A DNA stretch of 64,000 bases from Kutzneria sp044547355. GTDB taxonomy: Bacteria; Actinomycetota; Actinomycetes; Mycobacteriales; Pseudonocardiaceae. A program made the position numbers and the translations under genes. The notes beneath the pieces were generated by a model, which worked only from the letters and a program-made list of their open reading frames with translations, did no database searches and was not told the origin of the DNA. Location of the stretch: assembly GCF_044547355.1 (NCBI RefSeq), contig NZ_JBIUAG010000037.1:1-64000 (forward strand), read 5' to 3'. Below, one piece after another: positions 14,941 through 23,615 of this stretch; position 1 is the first letter of the stretch; each line of letters opens with the position of its first letter.

Positions 14941-16095
14941 ATGTCAGCGAACCCAGAATTGCCAGTCGACGCCGAGAGGTGGCGACTGAGCGACGGGGCG
15001 CTGCGCAGTGACGGGAAAAGGCGGGAGCGGCGACGTAAGGCCGACTACCTGGGGCAGGTCGAGGATGTGCGGGAGTTGTGGAACCGCACCAACCGGACCA
15101 AGGACGATCGGGCGGCGCTGGTCGCGGATCTGACAGTGGAGTGGGAGATCACCCGGGGTGAGGCCCGGGAGCTGGTGCGGCACGCGGAGTTGTTTCAGCG
15201 GGACGCGGTCCGGGAGGTGGCGGCCGAGGCGTTGCTGAGCAGGCAGCATCTGGTCGTCATGGACAAGACGCTCGCCGAGGCGCCGGAGCCGGACCGGGAG
15301 AAGGTCGAGGCGGCGTTGGTGCGATACGCGGCGACGCTCGACCTCGGCCAGTTCAAGGACGTCGCCCAGCGGATCCTGGTGTTGCTGGACCAGGACGGGA
15401 AAGCGCCTGATGACCGGGAGTCAGCCCGGCCCAAGCGGACGTTGACCATCCGCAAGCGCCGCAACGGCGGGGACATCGACGGGTTCCTCGACCTGGAGAG
15501 CCTGGCGCTGTTGGAGGCGCTGATCAGCCCGTTGGCCAAGCCGACATCGGCTGAGGACCCGCGCACGACCGCCGAGCGGCAGGGCGACGCGCTGGTGGAG
15601 ATCCTCGAACTGGCGGCCGGCTGCAAGGACCTGCCCGAGGAGGGCGGGGAGAAGCCGCACATCGCCCTCACCATGTCGTGGAAGGACTTTCAGGAGCAGC
15701 GGGGCACCGCCGACCTGGCGGGCATGGGGCCGCTCAACGCCGCCTCGGTGCGCAGGATCGCCTGCGACAGCACGATCCTGCGGGTGGTGCTCGGGGCCAG
15801 GTCCGAGGTGCTGGACATCGGACGGGCCAGCCGGACCATCCCCAACGCGATACGCAGAGCACTGATCATCCGGGACAAGGGGTGCGCGTTTCCGGGATGT
15901 GGAAGGAAACCCCGGCAATGCCACGCGCATCACGTGGTGGAATGGGCTGACGGGGGGCCGACCAGTCTGGACAATCTGGTGCTGCTGTGCAGCGCCTGTC
16001 ATCGGCTGATCCACCACAGCGACTGGACGGTGGAGATCAACGAGGGGCTGCCCGTGTTCAGCGACGGACACGGGCGGTGGCGAAAAGCGGGCTAG
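14941..16095 (+). CDS. DUF222 / 13E12 repeat family HNH endonuclease-like protein
   Basis: A 384-residue member of the 13E12 family, common in several copies in actinobacterial genomes. The N-terminal DUF222 helical region covers about residues 40-300. The C-terminal HNH module has the zinc-like cysteines and the motif CAFPGCGRKPRQCHAHHVVEW, then TSLDNLVLLCSACHRLIHH, with His-His-Asn-His residues in place. It should cut or nick DNA, but the role is unknown and it may be a mobile or phage-defence remnant. The ATG at 14941 follows GATGGGGGT. A structured leader lies upstream. Confidence 0.8.
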   Translation: MSANPELPVDAERWRLSDGALRSDGKRRERRRKADYLGQVEDVRELWNRTNRTKDDRAALVADLTVEWEITRGEARELVRHAELFQRDAVREVAAEALLSRQHLVVMDKTLAEAPEPDREKVEAALVRYAATLDLGQFKDVAQRILVLLDQDGKAPDDRESARPKRTLTIRKRRNGGDIDGFLDLESLALLEALISPLAKPTSAEDPRTTAERQGDALVEILELAAGCKDLPEEGGEKPHIALTMSWKDFQEQRGTADLAGMGPLNAASVRRIACDSTILRVVLGARSEVLDIGRASRTIPNAIRRALIIRDKGCAFPGCGRKPRQCHAHHVVEWADGGPTSLDNLVLLCSACHRLIHHSDWTVEINEGLPVFSDGHGRWRKAG

Positions 16096-16101
16096 AGGCG
16101 A

Positions 16102-16251
16102 TCACCGGAGGCCGAGCGCGGCATGGACCGCGAACGGGTCACGGGCTGAGAGCTCGGCGGACTGCACCAGCACCCGCTTGGTGGCGTAGACGGCCTCGAT
16201 GGGGAGCTCGACGAGCACGGTCACCACCCACGAGTCGAAGCTTTTCGGGCG
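16102..16251 (-). pseudogene. C-terminal gene remnant
   Basis: The minus strand is open here with protein-like content (SFDSWVVTVLVELPIEAVYATKR, then LSARDPFAVHAALGLR in two parts) ending at TGA (16104-16102). It has no start codon and runs out of sense at about 16250. The tail resembles the C-terminal helices of a crotonase-fold or similar enzyme, but the match is too weak to name. It seems to be the leftover 3' end of a deleted gene between the HNH and LuxR genes. Confidence 0.35.
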
Positions 16252-16303
16252 GCGTTGCCGATCATCGGGCCGGCCGGGCTGCGCAAGTCGTTCATGGCGG
16301 CGC

Positions 16304-18925
16304 TCACAGCGAAGAAGTAGCCAACTCGCGCCGCGAACTGATGCCGAGCTTGGTGAACACCTTGCGCAGATGCCATTCCACGGTGCGCGGGCTGAGGAAC
16401 AGCGCGGCAGCGATCTCCGGATTGGTGCGGCCGGCCAGCGCCAGCCGCGCGATCTGCGCCTCCTGCGGGGTCAACTCCTCGGCCACGCCGGCGCCACGCT
16501 TGCGAACGGTCTCCCCCGTCGCGGCCAGCTCACGGCCGGCGCGCTCGGCGAAGCCGGCGGCCCCGGCGGCCAAAAACGCCTCATAGGCCGGCCGGAGCTG
16601 GTCACGGGCGTCGGCGCGCCGGTTCTCCCGGCGCAGCCACTCCCCGTACAGCAGCCGCGCGCGGGCCGCCGACAACGCCAACGGCAGCCGGTCGATCGCT
16701 TCGCGAAACTGATCGTCAGTCGGGCTGACGATCGCGTCGGCCAGGGCCTGGGCGCCCAAAGCCCAGTCGGTGCCGGCCGGAACGGTGTGCTCGGCCAAAC
16801 GGTCGCGGGCCTCGGCCGCCGCGGCGGCGTCGCCGGCATGGGCGGCGGCCTCAACCAGTTCGGCCCACGGGGAAATCCCGAGATGCCGCCCGACACGGGC
16901 GGCGGCGGCCTGGGCGGCGGCATAGCGGCCAAGGCCGTTGTAGAGCACGGACAGGGCGTGGTCGGCCATGGCGGTGAGCCGCTGCTCGCCGCGCTCGGCG
17001 GCGTCCCTGGTCACGGCCTCGGCCAACTCGACGGCCGGCTTTTCCTTGCCCTGCAAGGCAAGCAGCATGAGCTCGGCGAACGGGTTGCCGGCCAGGCCGG
17101 TGGCTTCCCGAAGCGTGCGGGCCTCGTCGAGCAGCGCGGCGGCCTCGGTGAGACGGAGATCGGCCAACAGGGCGCCGGCCCGTGCGGTCAGCGCCGTCGG
17201 CAGGACGGACAAGGTGCCGGTGGCCCTCGCCTTGGCCAGCGCCACCCCGGTGATCCGCCGCCACGCCTCGTCGTCCCAGATCTCCATGGCGACCGGGGCG
17301 ATGAGCAGCCGCGGTTCCTCGGTCAGCGCCCGCCTCAGCTGCGGCAATGCCGGCACGTAGCCGTCGAGTGCCCAGGTCACGACGCCGGTGAGCAGCAGTC
17401 CGGCCGGATCTTCGGCCGTCGGCAAAGCCCGGGCGGCCTCGGCGGCCGGACGCAGGTCCTCGCCGGCGTGCACCGCCGCGCCCAGCGCCGCCAGGTACGC
17501 CTCCCGAGCGGCGGTGAGATCGAGGTCCGCCAGTCGGCAGGCGGCGGCGAGCAGCGGCGGCCCGGCCGCGCGGCCGCGGTTGACGGCGAACGCGACCTGG
17601 GCCCGCAGCCGCTCGACTTCGGCCTGCTGCAACGGTTCGAGCGGGCCGAGTTCGGCCGCCGCCAACAACTCCGGCACCTGGGCCGGCTGCCCGGCGGCGA
17701 ACCGGGCCTGGGCGGCGGCCAAGGCCCGGGCAGCCCGGTTCTTGGGGTCGGCGGACAGTTCGGCGGCCCGCTCCAGGAAGGCGGCGGCCGCGGCGTGGCC
17801 GCCCCGGGACCGGGCCCGCTCGGCCGACCGGGACAGCTCGGCGGCGACCTCGTCGTCCAGCCCGAGGGTGGCGTGGGCGCGGTGCCAGGCCCGGCGGTCG
17901 GGCTCCTGCCGGGGATCGGTGACGTCGGCGAAAGCCTGGTGCACGGCGCGAATCTCGGCCGGGGTGGCCGAACACCAGCTGGCCGAGCGGACCAGCGGAT
18001 GCCGGAACCGCACGCGGGCCCCGAGTTCCAGCAGCTCGGCCGACTCGGCCGGGGCGGCGGCGTCCGCGCCGACGCCGAGCCGGGACAGGGCCCGCCACAG
18101 CAGCGGGACGTCGCCCAGCGGCTCGACGGAGGCGGCCAGCAGCAGCGTCCGGGTGTCCGGCGGCAGCTCGGCGATGCGCCGCTGGAAGCCCTGTTCGATC
18201 CGGCTCGGGATGGGGCCCGCGGTCCGGCCGCCGAGGCCGAAGGCCAGTTCCGCCGGCGTGCGGCCGCGCGGAAGTTCCAGCAGTGCCAACGGGTTTCCGC
18301 GGGTTTCGGCGACGATGCGGTCCCGCACGCGGGCGTCGACCGGCACCGGCAGCACCGAGTCCAGCAGCGCCCGGGCGTCGCCGTCGGGCAGGCCGTCGAC
18401 CCGGAGCTCGGGCAAACCGTCGAGCAGTTCCTCGTCACGGGAGGCGAACACCAGGGCCACCGATTCGGCGTCCAGCCGGCGGGCCACGAAGGTGAGGATC
18501 ACCTCGGACATCTTGTCCAGCCACTGCACGTCGTCCACCACGCACAGCAGCGGCCGCTCGGCCGCCGCCTCGGCCAGCAGCCCGAGCACCGCCAGCCCGA
18601 CCAGCAGCGCGTCCGGAGCTGTACCGGTGCGTTCACCCAGGCCCACCAGCAGCGCCTCACGCTGCGGCTCGGGCAGCCGGCCCACGTGGCCCATAAGCGG
18701 GGCGCACAACCGTTGCAGCGTCGCGTAAGCGATCTCGCTCTCGGACTCGACGCCGACCGCCCAGGACACCCGATCGGCCGGCATCGTGCCGGCCAGGTAG
18801 TCGAGCAAGGCGGTCTTGCCGGCGCCGGCCTCGCCCCGCAGCACCAGCACCCGGCTCCGGCCGTCGCGGACGTCCCGCACCAGGCCGTCCAGCGTCTCCT
18901 GCTCGCGTCTGCGTCCCAACAGCAC
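16304..18925 (-). CDS. LuxR-family transcriptional regulator with AAA ATPase domain (LAL type)
   Basis: An 873-residue large ATP-binding LuxR regulator. An N-terminal AAA domain has Walker A (GEAGAGKTALL, about residue 35) and Walker B (LLCVVDDVQWLD, about 130). A long Ala-rich, TPR-like helical middle (about 300-800) is followed by a C-terminal LuxR HTH (LTPQEAQIARLALAGRTNPEIAA, with LSPRTVEWHLRKVFTKLGISSR). Such proteins activate metabolic or secondary-metabolite genes on ligand binding. The GTG at 18925 (VLLGRRRE) is preferred since family members begin at this motif; a GTG 15 codons upstream exists. Confidence 0.85.
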   Translation of the reverse strand: MLLGRRREQETLDGLVRDVRDGRSRVLVLRGEAGAGKTALLDYLAGTMPADRVSWAVGVESESEIAYATLQRLCAPLMGHVGRLPEPQREALLVGLGERTGTAPDALLVGLAVLGLLAEAAAERPLLCVVDDVQWLDKMSEVILTFVARRLDAESVALVFASRDEELLDGLPELRVDGLPDGDARALLDSVLPVPVDARVRDRIVAETRGNPLALLELPRGRTPAELAFGLGGRTAGPIPSRIEQGFQRRIAELPPDTRTLLLAASVEPLGDVPLLWRALSRLGVGADAAAPAESAELLELGARVRFRHPLVRSASWCSATPAEIRAVHQAFADVTDPRQEPDRRAWHRAHATLGLDDEVAAELSRSAERARSRGGHAAAAAFLERAAELSADPKNRAARALAAAQARFAAGQPAQVPELLAAAELGPLEPLQQAEVERLRAQVAFAVNRGRAAGPPLLAAACRLADLDLTAAREAYLAALGAAVHAGEDLRPAAEAARALPTAEDPAGLLLTGVVTWALDGYVPALPQLRRALTEEPRLLIAPVAMEIWDDEAWRRITGVALAKARATGTLSVLPTALTARAGALLADLRLTEAAALLDEARTLREATGLAGNPFAELMLLALQGKEKPAVELAEAVTRDAAERGEQRLTAMADHALSVLYNGLGRYAAAQAAAARVGRHLGISPWAELVEAAAHAGDAAAAAEARDRLAEHTVPAGTDWALGAQALADAIVSPTDDQFREAIDRLPLALSAARARLLYGEWLRRENRRADARDQLRPAYEAFLAAGAAGFAERAGRELAATGETVRKRGAGVAEELTPQEAQIARLALAGRTNPEIAAALFLSPRTVEWHLRKVFTKLGISSRRELATSSL

Positions 18926-18991
18926 GCGGCCGAGCCTACCTGCGGCGGGCGGGACGCAATCCCGTGACACTGGCCGGATCCGTGCGATCCG

Positions 18992-19579
18992 CTAGGCCGC
19001 GCCCAGGTGTTCGAGGCAGAAGTCCAGGGCCGTCTCCAGGTGGTGGGACGATCCGGTGGACATCAGGATCACCACCCCGCCCTGGATCGCGGCGATCAGC
19101 GCGGACGCCGCCGCCGAGGCCTCGACGTCACGGCTGATGTGCCCGCCGGCCTGCATCTTCTCGATGCCGATCTCCACCTGCCGCTGCCACTGCACGAGCA
19201 GTTGGCGGCCCACTTCCTGCGCGGCCGGGGTAAGGCGGCCGATCTCGGTGATCAGGGCCCCCAACGGGCAGTGCACGCCCTGCCGTCGATAGCGCTCGAC
19301 CACGACGTCCCGCCACTGCCGCCACGCCGCCCACGAGGTCAGCTCGCTGAGGTAGGGCTGCTGGTCCTCGATCACGCGGTCAGCCTCGTGCTGGGCCACC
19401 GCCAGCAGCAGCTGCTCGCGGCCTTCCGGGAAATAGTGGAACATCTGGCTCTTGCCGGTGCCGCTGCGGCGGCCGATGTCGTCCAAGGTCACGTTGGCGA
19501 CGCCGCGCTCGCGGATCTCGGTGGCCGCCGCCTCGACGATGCGCAGCCGGGTCGCGGACCCCTTCTTGGTGAGCACCAC
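18992..19579 (-). CDS. TetR/AcrR family regulator
   Basis: A 195-residue TetR protein with the helix-turn-helix at about residues 10-58 (VTLDDIGRRSGTGKSQMFHYFPEGREQLL) and a C-terminal domain of the TetR_C_33/YezE type. It contains the CPLGALITEIG pattern seen in regulators of oxidoreductase genes. GTG codons at 19579 and 19576 are the likely starts. A palindromic site (19588-19605) directly upstream suggests autoregulation. The gene lies between a LuxR regulator and a hemerythrin-like gene, all on the same strand. Confidence 0.8.
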   Translation of the reverse strand: MVLTKKGSATRLRIVEAAATEIRERGVANVTLDDIGRRSGTGKSQMFHYFPEGREQLLLAVAQHEADRVIEDQQPYLSELTSWAAWRQWRDVVVERYRRQGVHCPLGALITEIGRLTPAAQEVGRQLLVQWQRQVEIGIEKMQAGGHISRDVEASAAASALIAAIQGGVVILMSTGSSHHLETALDFCLEHLGAA

Positions 19580-19587
19580 ACCGTTGA

Positions 19588-19605
19588 ATGTACCCGTCGG
19601 TCCAT
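19588..19605. promoter_or_regulatory. Likely TetR operator
   Basis: ATGTACC-CGTC-GGTCCAT is an 18-base inverted repeat with one mismatch in 7-base arms. It lies 9 bases upstream of the tetR start at 19579, where it would overlap the promoter. Confidence 0.45.
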
Positions 19606-19646
19606 TATCCGGCGAGCAGCTCGACGACACGGTCGGCGTGCGGCTG

Positions 19647-20363
19647 CTAGGCGATGCCCGGCAGCGAGCAGGGCCCGTCGTCGAACGACGGCGGGCCGGG
19701 GGCGTGCGGCGGGGTCGCCGTGCCGTAGACGCCCAGGGCGTACTCGGCGAAGGCCTGCTCGCAGCGTTCGAAAACAACGGCGCGCAGCGTTTCCGGCATC
19801 GATTCGACGGTCGCCCGGAAAACGGCCGGATCCGCGTCGTAGCGAATCATTCCGCAGAACAGGACGAGCGAGTCGAGGTCGAAACAACGAGCGCCGTCGG
19901 CGAGCATCTCGGCCCATTCGGCCGTGGTGACGCACCGGGCGGCCAGCGGGAGAACCCGATCCTCCTCCCGGGCCAGATGGTCGGCCAGCGCCAGGATCAG
20001 CGCGTCGAGCACGGCGGCGACGGCCTCGCGGCCGGCCTGACCGGCGGCGATCCGCCAAGCGGCGAGCGCGGGCTCCAGCCGCTCCTGGAGGTCGTCGACG
20101 AGCCGGTGCTCGCGCTCCATGGCCCGCACCAGCGGCGCGGCCTCGGCCGGCAGCCGGTCGAGCAGCCGGGGCCAGAGGTGTCGCTCCTCGACGAGGTCGT
20201 GCTGGCGCAGCAGGTCGGCGACCAGTTCGATGTGCTCGGTGACGACCCGGGCCCGGTCCACGTCGCCGCTGGCCACGGTGCGCACGAGCTCGGGCATGAG
20301 GCCGAGCTCGCGCTGGAGCATCGTGTGGACCATGTAGATGCCTCGGACGTCAGCCAGCGTCAT
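19647..20363 (-). CDS. Hemerythrin-domain protein
   Basis: A 238-residue protein with a hemerythrin HHE four-helix bundle in its first 160 residues. Iron-ligand candidates are in VHTMLQRE, VTEHIELV, LRQHDLVEERHLWP, EREHRLV and LADHLAREED. Such proteins bind a di-iron centre for oxygen or nitric oxide sensing or detoxification. The C-terminal 70 residues (from about LFCGMIRYDADP) are an extra helical part. The divergent neighbour is a secreted protein gene across a 308-base space. Confidence 0.75.
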   Translation of the reverse strand: MTLADVRGIYMVHTMLQRELGLMPELVRTVASGDVDRARVVTEHIELVADLLRQHDLVEERHLWPRLLDRLPAEAAPLVRAMEREHRLVDDLQERLEPALAAWRIAAGQAGREAVAAVLDALILALADHLAREEDRVLPLAARCVTTAEWAEMLADGARCFDLDSLVLFCGMIRYDADPAVFRATVESMPETLRAVVFERCEQAFAEYALGVYGTATPPHAPGPPSFDDGPCSLPGIA

Positions 20364-20671
20364 GTTCGATCCTTCGGCCGTGCGGGTCTTGGGGCAGAAT
20401 GCCGTCTCCGGCCGGCCCCCGGCCGCCGCCCGGGTGAACCGACGATCCGATGTGCCTGAACGGTCAGCGACGCCCAGGGGACGGATACATTTCCGAGCAA
20501 ATTCCGAGATTAACCGTTACAGCAGCGGACAAACGGCGGAATGGCACCGGGCAACTCGACCAAGGCCGCGAACTCACGGGCACCGTGGGGCGGGTTTTCT
20601 TACCCAGCGGGACGACGGCGGCGGAACACGATGGTGAAATCGGTCCACCGAAATGACCGAAAGGAAACGAC
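20364..20671. other. 308-base divergent promoter region
   Basis: No gene is supported between the divergent hemerythrin-like and secreted propeller genes. The centre (20490-20540) is clearly lower in GC than its surroundings and has the direct repeat TTCCGAG twice, separated by four bases (ATTTCCGAGCAAATTCCGAG). It is the likely promoter and regulator-binding zone for the plus-strand gene. Confidence 0.4.
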
Positions 20672-21496
20672 ATGCCCATGCCCTCTCGAGTTCGGTTGAT
20701 CGCCGCCGCCGTCGGCCTCGGCCTGCTCGTCCTGCCGGCCACCGCGAGCGCGGCCACGGCGACGCCGCCGAAGTGCCCGTCCACCTCGTGCCAGGCGCTG
20801 CTCACCGGCATCTCGGACGCCTACTCCGTCGCGCTGGACGGCCACGGCGCGGCGTTCGTGAGCTACTGGGAGGGCCGGGTGGACCGGGTCGACCTGGCCA
20901 CCGGCCGGGCCGTCACGCTGGCCACCGATCTCGGCAATCTCCGTGGTGTGGCCACGGATGGGGCCGGCACCGTGTACGTCACCGACTTCAACGGCTCGGT
21001 GATCCAGGTCGACGTGGCCACCGGCGCGCACCGGGTGACGGCGTCCGGGCTGGGCGGCGGCCTGATGGCCGTGACCTACGGCAACGGCCACGTCTACGCC
21101 GGCACCACCTACGGCCAGCTTTGGGAGATCACCGCCGGCCAGCCGCGTTCCGTGACCGGCAAGGTCGGCATGATCGCCGACCTTGCCTTCGGCCGGGACG
21201 GCGGCGTGTACGTGGCCGAGATCGGCGGCTCCGTGTCGCGGGTCGACGTGGCCACCGGCGCGGTGCGAATCCTTGCCACCGACCAATATGAGCCGCAGTC
21301 GGTGCAGGTCGCGGCCAACGGCACGGTGTACTTCGCCGCCGCCGGCGAGCTGCACTCCATCGACCCGGCCACCGGCAAGGTGTCGCCCAACATCGTGCTG
21401 GGCCACACCGACAACCTCTGGGACTTCGCCTTCGGCGACACGACCGTCGCCCTGGAGTCCGGCACGCTCTGGAAGATCACCGGCTACGCCGGCTGA
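20672..21496 (+). CDS. Secreted beta-propeller (SMP-30/NHL-like) protein
   Basis: A 274-residue exported protein. A Sec signal peptide ends near ATASAATA (about residue 28). The mature chain has five to six repeats of a four-stranded blade with the shared pattern VDVATG or VDLATG (at about residues 75, 110, 190 and 230), typical of SMP-30/gluconolactonase or NHL propellers. A pair of cysteines (CPSTSC) near the new N-terminus may form a disulfide. No catalytic metal ligands of gluconolactonase are obvious, so a binding role is as likely. AAGGAAACGAC precedes the ATG. Confidence 0.75.
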   Translation: MPMPSRVRLIAAAVGLGLLVLPATASAATATPPKCPSTSCQALLTGISDAYSVALDGHGAAFVSYWEGRVDRVDLATGRAVTLATDLGNLRGVATDGAGTVYVTDFNGSVIQVDVATGAHRVTASGLGGGLMAVTYGNGHVYAGTTYGQLWEITAGQPRSVTGKVGMIADLAFGRDGGVYVAEIGGSVSRVDVATGAVRILATDQYEPQSVQVAANGTVYFAAAGELHSIDPATGKVSPNIVLGHTDNLWDFAFGDTTVALESGTLWKITGYAG

Positions 21497-21501
21497 CCGA
21501 G

Positions 21502-21533
21502 CCGGCCGGCACGGGGTTTTCCGTGCCGGCCGG
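21502..21533. terminator. Bidirectional terminator hairpin
   Basis: CCGGCCGGCACGG and CCGTGCCGGCCGG form a perfect 13-base stem with the loop GGTTTT. It lies between the convergent stops at 21496 and 21541. Confidence 0.8.
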
Positions 21534-21540
21534 TGTCGGG

Positions 21541-22068
21541 TCAGGCGGCGGTGACGGGGCCGACGTACAGGTTGTGGGCCTGGGCCGAGTTGTCCATCGC
21601 GCCCAGGTTCCACGGCAGCGTGATGTTCGGGTCGCTGCTGACGCCGCGCGGGTCGGTGGTGCTCGGCGCGACGACGGTGACGCCGGTCGGCGTGACCTGG
21701 TCGGCGGGGGCCTCGATTCCGCTCCAGTGCAACAACATCGTGGCCGACCGGCCGTCGGAGATGGTGACCAGCGGGGCGTTGGCGACGTCCGACTCGGTCG
21801 TCACGGTGATGCCCGGGGCGCCGGCGAGCGAGACCGGCAGGCTGCCCTGGAAGTTGCAGGACTGGCCCGGCTTGGCGGTGAACGTCACCTGCGCGTAGCG
21901 CTGGCCGGCCCCGGGGCTGCCCGGGGTCAGGGTGGTGGTCACCTGGGCGGACGTGCACCGGAAGTCGGTCGGCATCGCCGAGGCCCCGGCGGCGGGGACG
22001 AGCGCGGCCACGGCGACGGCGCCGAGGACGGTGGCGCCCGCCGCGGTGCGGCGAAGTCCGGTGTTCAT
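21541..22068 (-). CDS. Secreted DUF4232 domain protein
   Basis: A 175-residue secreted protein. A signal peptide ends at GASAMP (about residue 31). The mature part is one beta-rich DUF4232 domain with the usual pair of cysteines (RCTSAQV and SCNFQG). This family is found in many actinobacterial secreted proteins and has no known activity. The ATG at 22068 has AAGGGAG upstream. It is convergent with the secreted propeller gene and shares its terminator. Confidence 0.8.
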   Translation of the reverse strand: MNTGLRRTAAGATVLGAVAVAALVPAAGASAMPTDFRCTSAQVTTTLTPGSPGAGQRYAQVTFTAKPGQSCNFQGSLPVSLAGAPGITVTTESDVANAPLVTISDGRSATMLLHWSGIEAPADQVTPTGVTVVAPSTTDPRGVSSDPNITLPWNLGAMDNSAQAHNLYVGPVTAA

Positions 22069-22272
22069 GAGAGTTGCTCCCTTCTCGGAGGGTGAGCGGG
22101 TGATCACCGCTCACCCTCAGGTGTACCCGACACCCTATCGAGCAACACTCGGAAGTGGGATTCGACTCCTGGAAGCAACCTCTGGTGACCGTTGACCGTC
22201 CCAACCCCGGTCGAACTCGGCCGAGGTGACGGCGAAGCCGGGCATCGCGCACGGCCCGGGCGGGCAGCGCCG

Positions 22273-22368
22273 CTGGTGTTCGCCAAGCTCGGCGTCCGCT
22301 CCCGGGTGCAGCTGAGCAACCTCCTGCACACCCGCCAGCGCTTCGGCGGCAAGTTGCCGGAGTGCTGA
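22273..22368 (+). pseudogene. Remnant of a LuxR-type HTH C-terminus
   Basis: The plus strand reads LVFAKLGVRSRVQLSNLLHTR and stops at TGA (22366-22368). This is the typical last recognition helix and tail of a LuxR/FixJ response regulator (KLGVRSRVQL). There is no upstream HTH start or receiver domain in frame, so only about 31 codons survive. It lies in the 371-base space between the DUF4232 and esterase genes. The rest of that space shows nothing further. Confidence 0.55.
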
Positions 22369-22439
22369 AGGCTGCACGGCAGTTCTGTCGCATCGGCCGT
22401 GATCCGGGCATCATGAGGACTCCGTAGGAAGGAGAAGGC

Positions 22440-23387
22440 ATGCGGCGCCTGGGGATTCTGATCGCGTTGCTGCTGCTCGTCCCGCTGGGTGCGCCGGCCG
22501 TGGCCGCCCCGGACACGGCGACGGTGGTGAGCGAACGCGCAGTCGACGCGCGGTTACTCGAACTGACGGTGCACTCCGATGCCCTGAACGCGAACGTCGG
22601 CGTCCGGCTGCTGCTGCCCAGGGACTGGGCCGCCGCGCCGAACCGCCGGTGGCCGACCCTCTACCTCCTGCACGGTTGCTGCGGGCAGAACGGCTACCAG
22701 GCCTGGACCGGGGCCACCGACGTCGAGGCCTTCACGGCCACCACCGACGCGCTGATCGTGATGCCCGAGGGCGGCCCCACCGGGTTCTACTCGGACTGGT
22801 GGAACGGCGGCCCGGCCTGGGAGACCTTTCACCTGACCGAACTGCGCCGGCTCGTCGAGTCCCACTACCGCGGCGGCACGGCCCGGGCCGTCGCCGGCCT
22901 GTCGATGGGCGGCTTCGGCGCGCTGTCCTACGCCGCCCGGCACCCCGGGATGTTCCGGGCCGCCGCCTCGTACAGCGGGCTGGTGGACACCACATACCAG
23001 GGTGCGCGCAGCACCAACGTCATCCAGAACTTCGTCGCCCAGTACGGATTCGACCGCACCGCGCTGTGGGGCGACCCGACCGCGCAGGCCGACGTGTGGG
23101 CCGCGCACAACCCGTACGACCTGGCCGGCCGGCTGCGCGGCACCGAGGTGTTCCTGTCCTCCGGCAACGGGCAGCCCGGCCCGCTGGACCCGGCCGGCTC
23201 CGGCGTCGACAGCCTGGAGCAGCTGATCGGCGAGCAGAACGCCGTGACGGCAACCCAACTGCGTTCCCACGGGGTGCACGTCACCGCCGACTTCTACGGC
23301 CCCGGCCGGCACGCCTGGGCCTACTGGCAGCGGGAACTGCACGCCTCGTTCCCCCTGCTGATGCACGCCATCGGCGTCGCGTTCTGA
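22440..23387 (+). CDS. Secreted esterase (antigen 85 / esterase D type)
   Basis: A 315-residue secreted alpha/beta hydrolase. A signal peptide ends near APAVAAP (about residue 22). The fold resembles the putative-esterase family that includes mycobacterial antigen 85 mycolyltransferases. Seen are TLYLLHGCCG (oxyanion region), the nucleophile elbow GLSMGGFGAL (Ser), and a C-terminal PGRHAWAYWQREL with the catalytic His. The ATG has AAGGAGAAGGC upstream. It probably cleaves or transfers acyl groups at the cell surface; whether mycolates are the substrate cannot be told. Confidence 0.8.
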   Translation: MRRLGILIALLLLVPLGAPAVAAPDTATVVSERAVDARLLELTVHSDALNANVGVRLLLPRDWAAAPNRRWPTLYLLHGCCGQNGYQAWTGATDVEAFTATTDALIVMPEGGPTGFYSDWWNGGPAWETFHLTELRRLVESHYRGGTARAVAGLSMGGFGALSYAARHPGMFRAAASYSGLVDTTYQGARSTNVIQNFVAQYGFDRTALWGDPTAQADVWAAHNPYDLAGRLRGTEVFLSSGNGQPGPLDPAGSGVDSLEQLIGEQNAVTATQLRSHGVHVTADFYGPGRHAWAYWQRELHASFPLLMHAIGVAF

Positions 23388-23615
23388 TCCGACGGACAGG
23401 CAATTCCGACAATCGCGGCACGACCAGGCCCGCCTGGCCCTCGCTGCCCGATGGGGCAGGGGAAAAAGCCGAACCGAACCCGGGGCAACCGCCTCCGCCC
23501 GGTGACGTCTTCTTGGTGTCCAAAGCGAATGGGGACGGACACAAGAGGGCACAGAGCCGAGTGGAACTCGGTTTCCCGAATCGGGGCCCCATGTCCGGAC
23601 GGGGAGGAATCGGAA
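23388..23615 (+). other. 228-base leader of a secreted protein gene
   Basis: There is no gene here. The last part has the hairpin CCGAGT-GGA-ACTCGG (23557-23571) and purine-rich single-stranded-looking stretches (GGGGAAAAAGCCGAACC around 23458). The length and structure suggest a long 5' untranslated leader, possibly with a regulatory RNA, but no known riboswitch class was recognised with confidence. Confidence 0.3.

Noticed and set aside
16199..18967. 922-codon plus-strand open frame opposite the LuxR regulator
   Set aside because: The composition (Gln/Gly/Arg-rich, no domain) is the antisense image of an Ala/Leu-rich protein; the LuxR reading has Walker and HTH motifs.
23388..23615. Possible cyclic-di-AMP (ydaO-type) riboswitch before the secreted propeller
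   Set aside because: Some purine-rich pieces look similar, but the conserved core could not be aligned; a covariance-model search would be needed.
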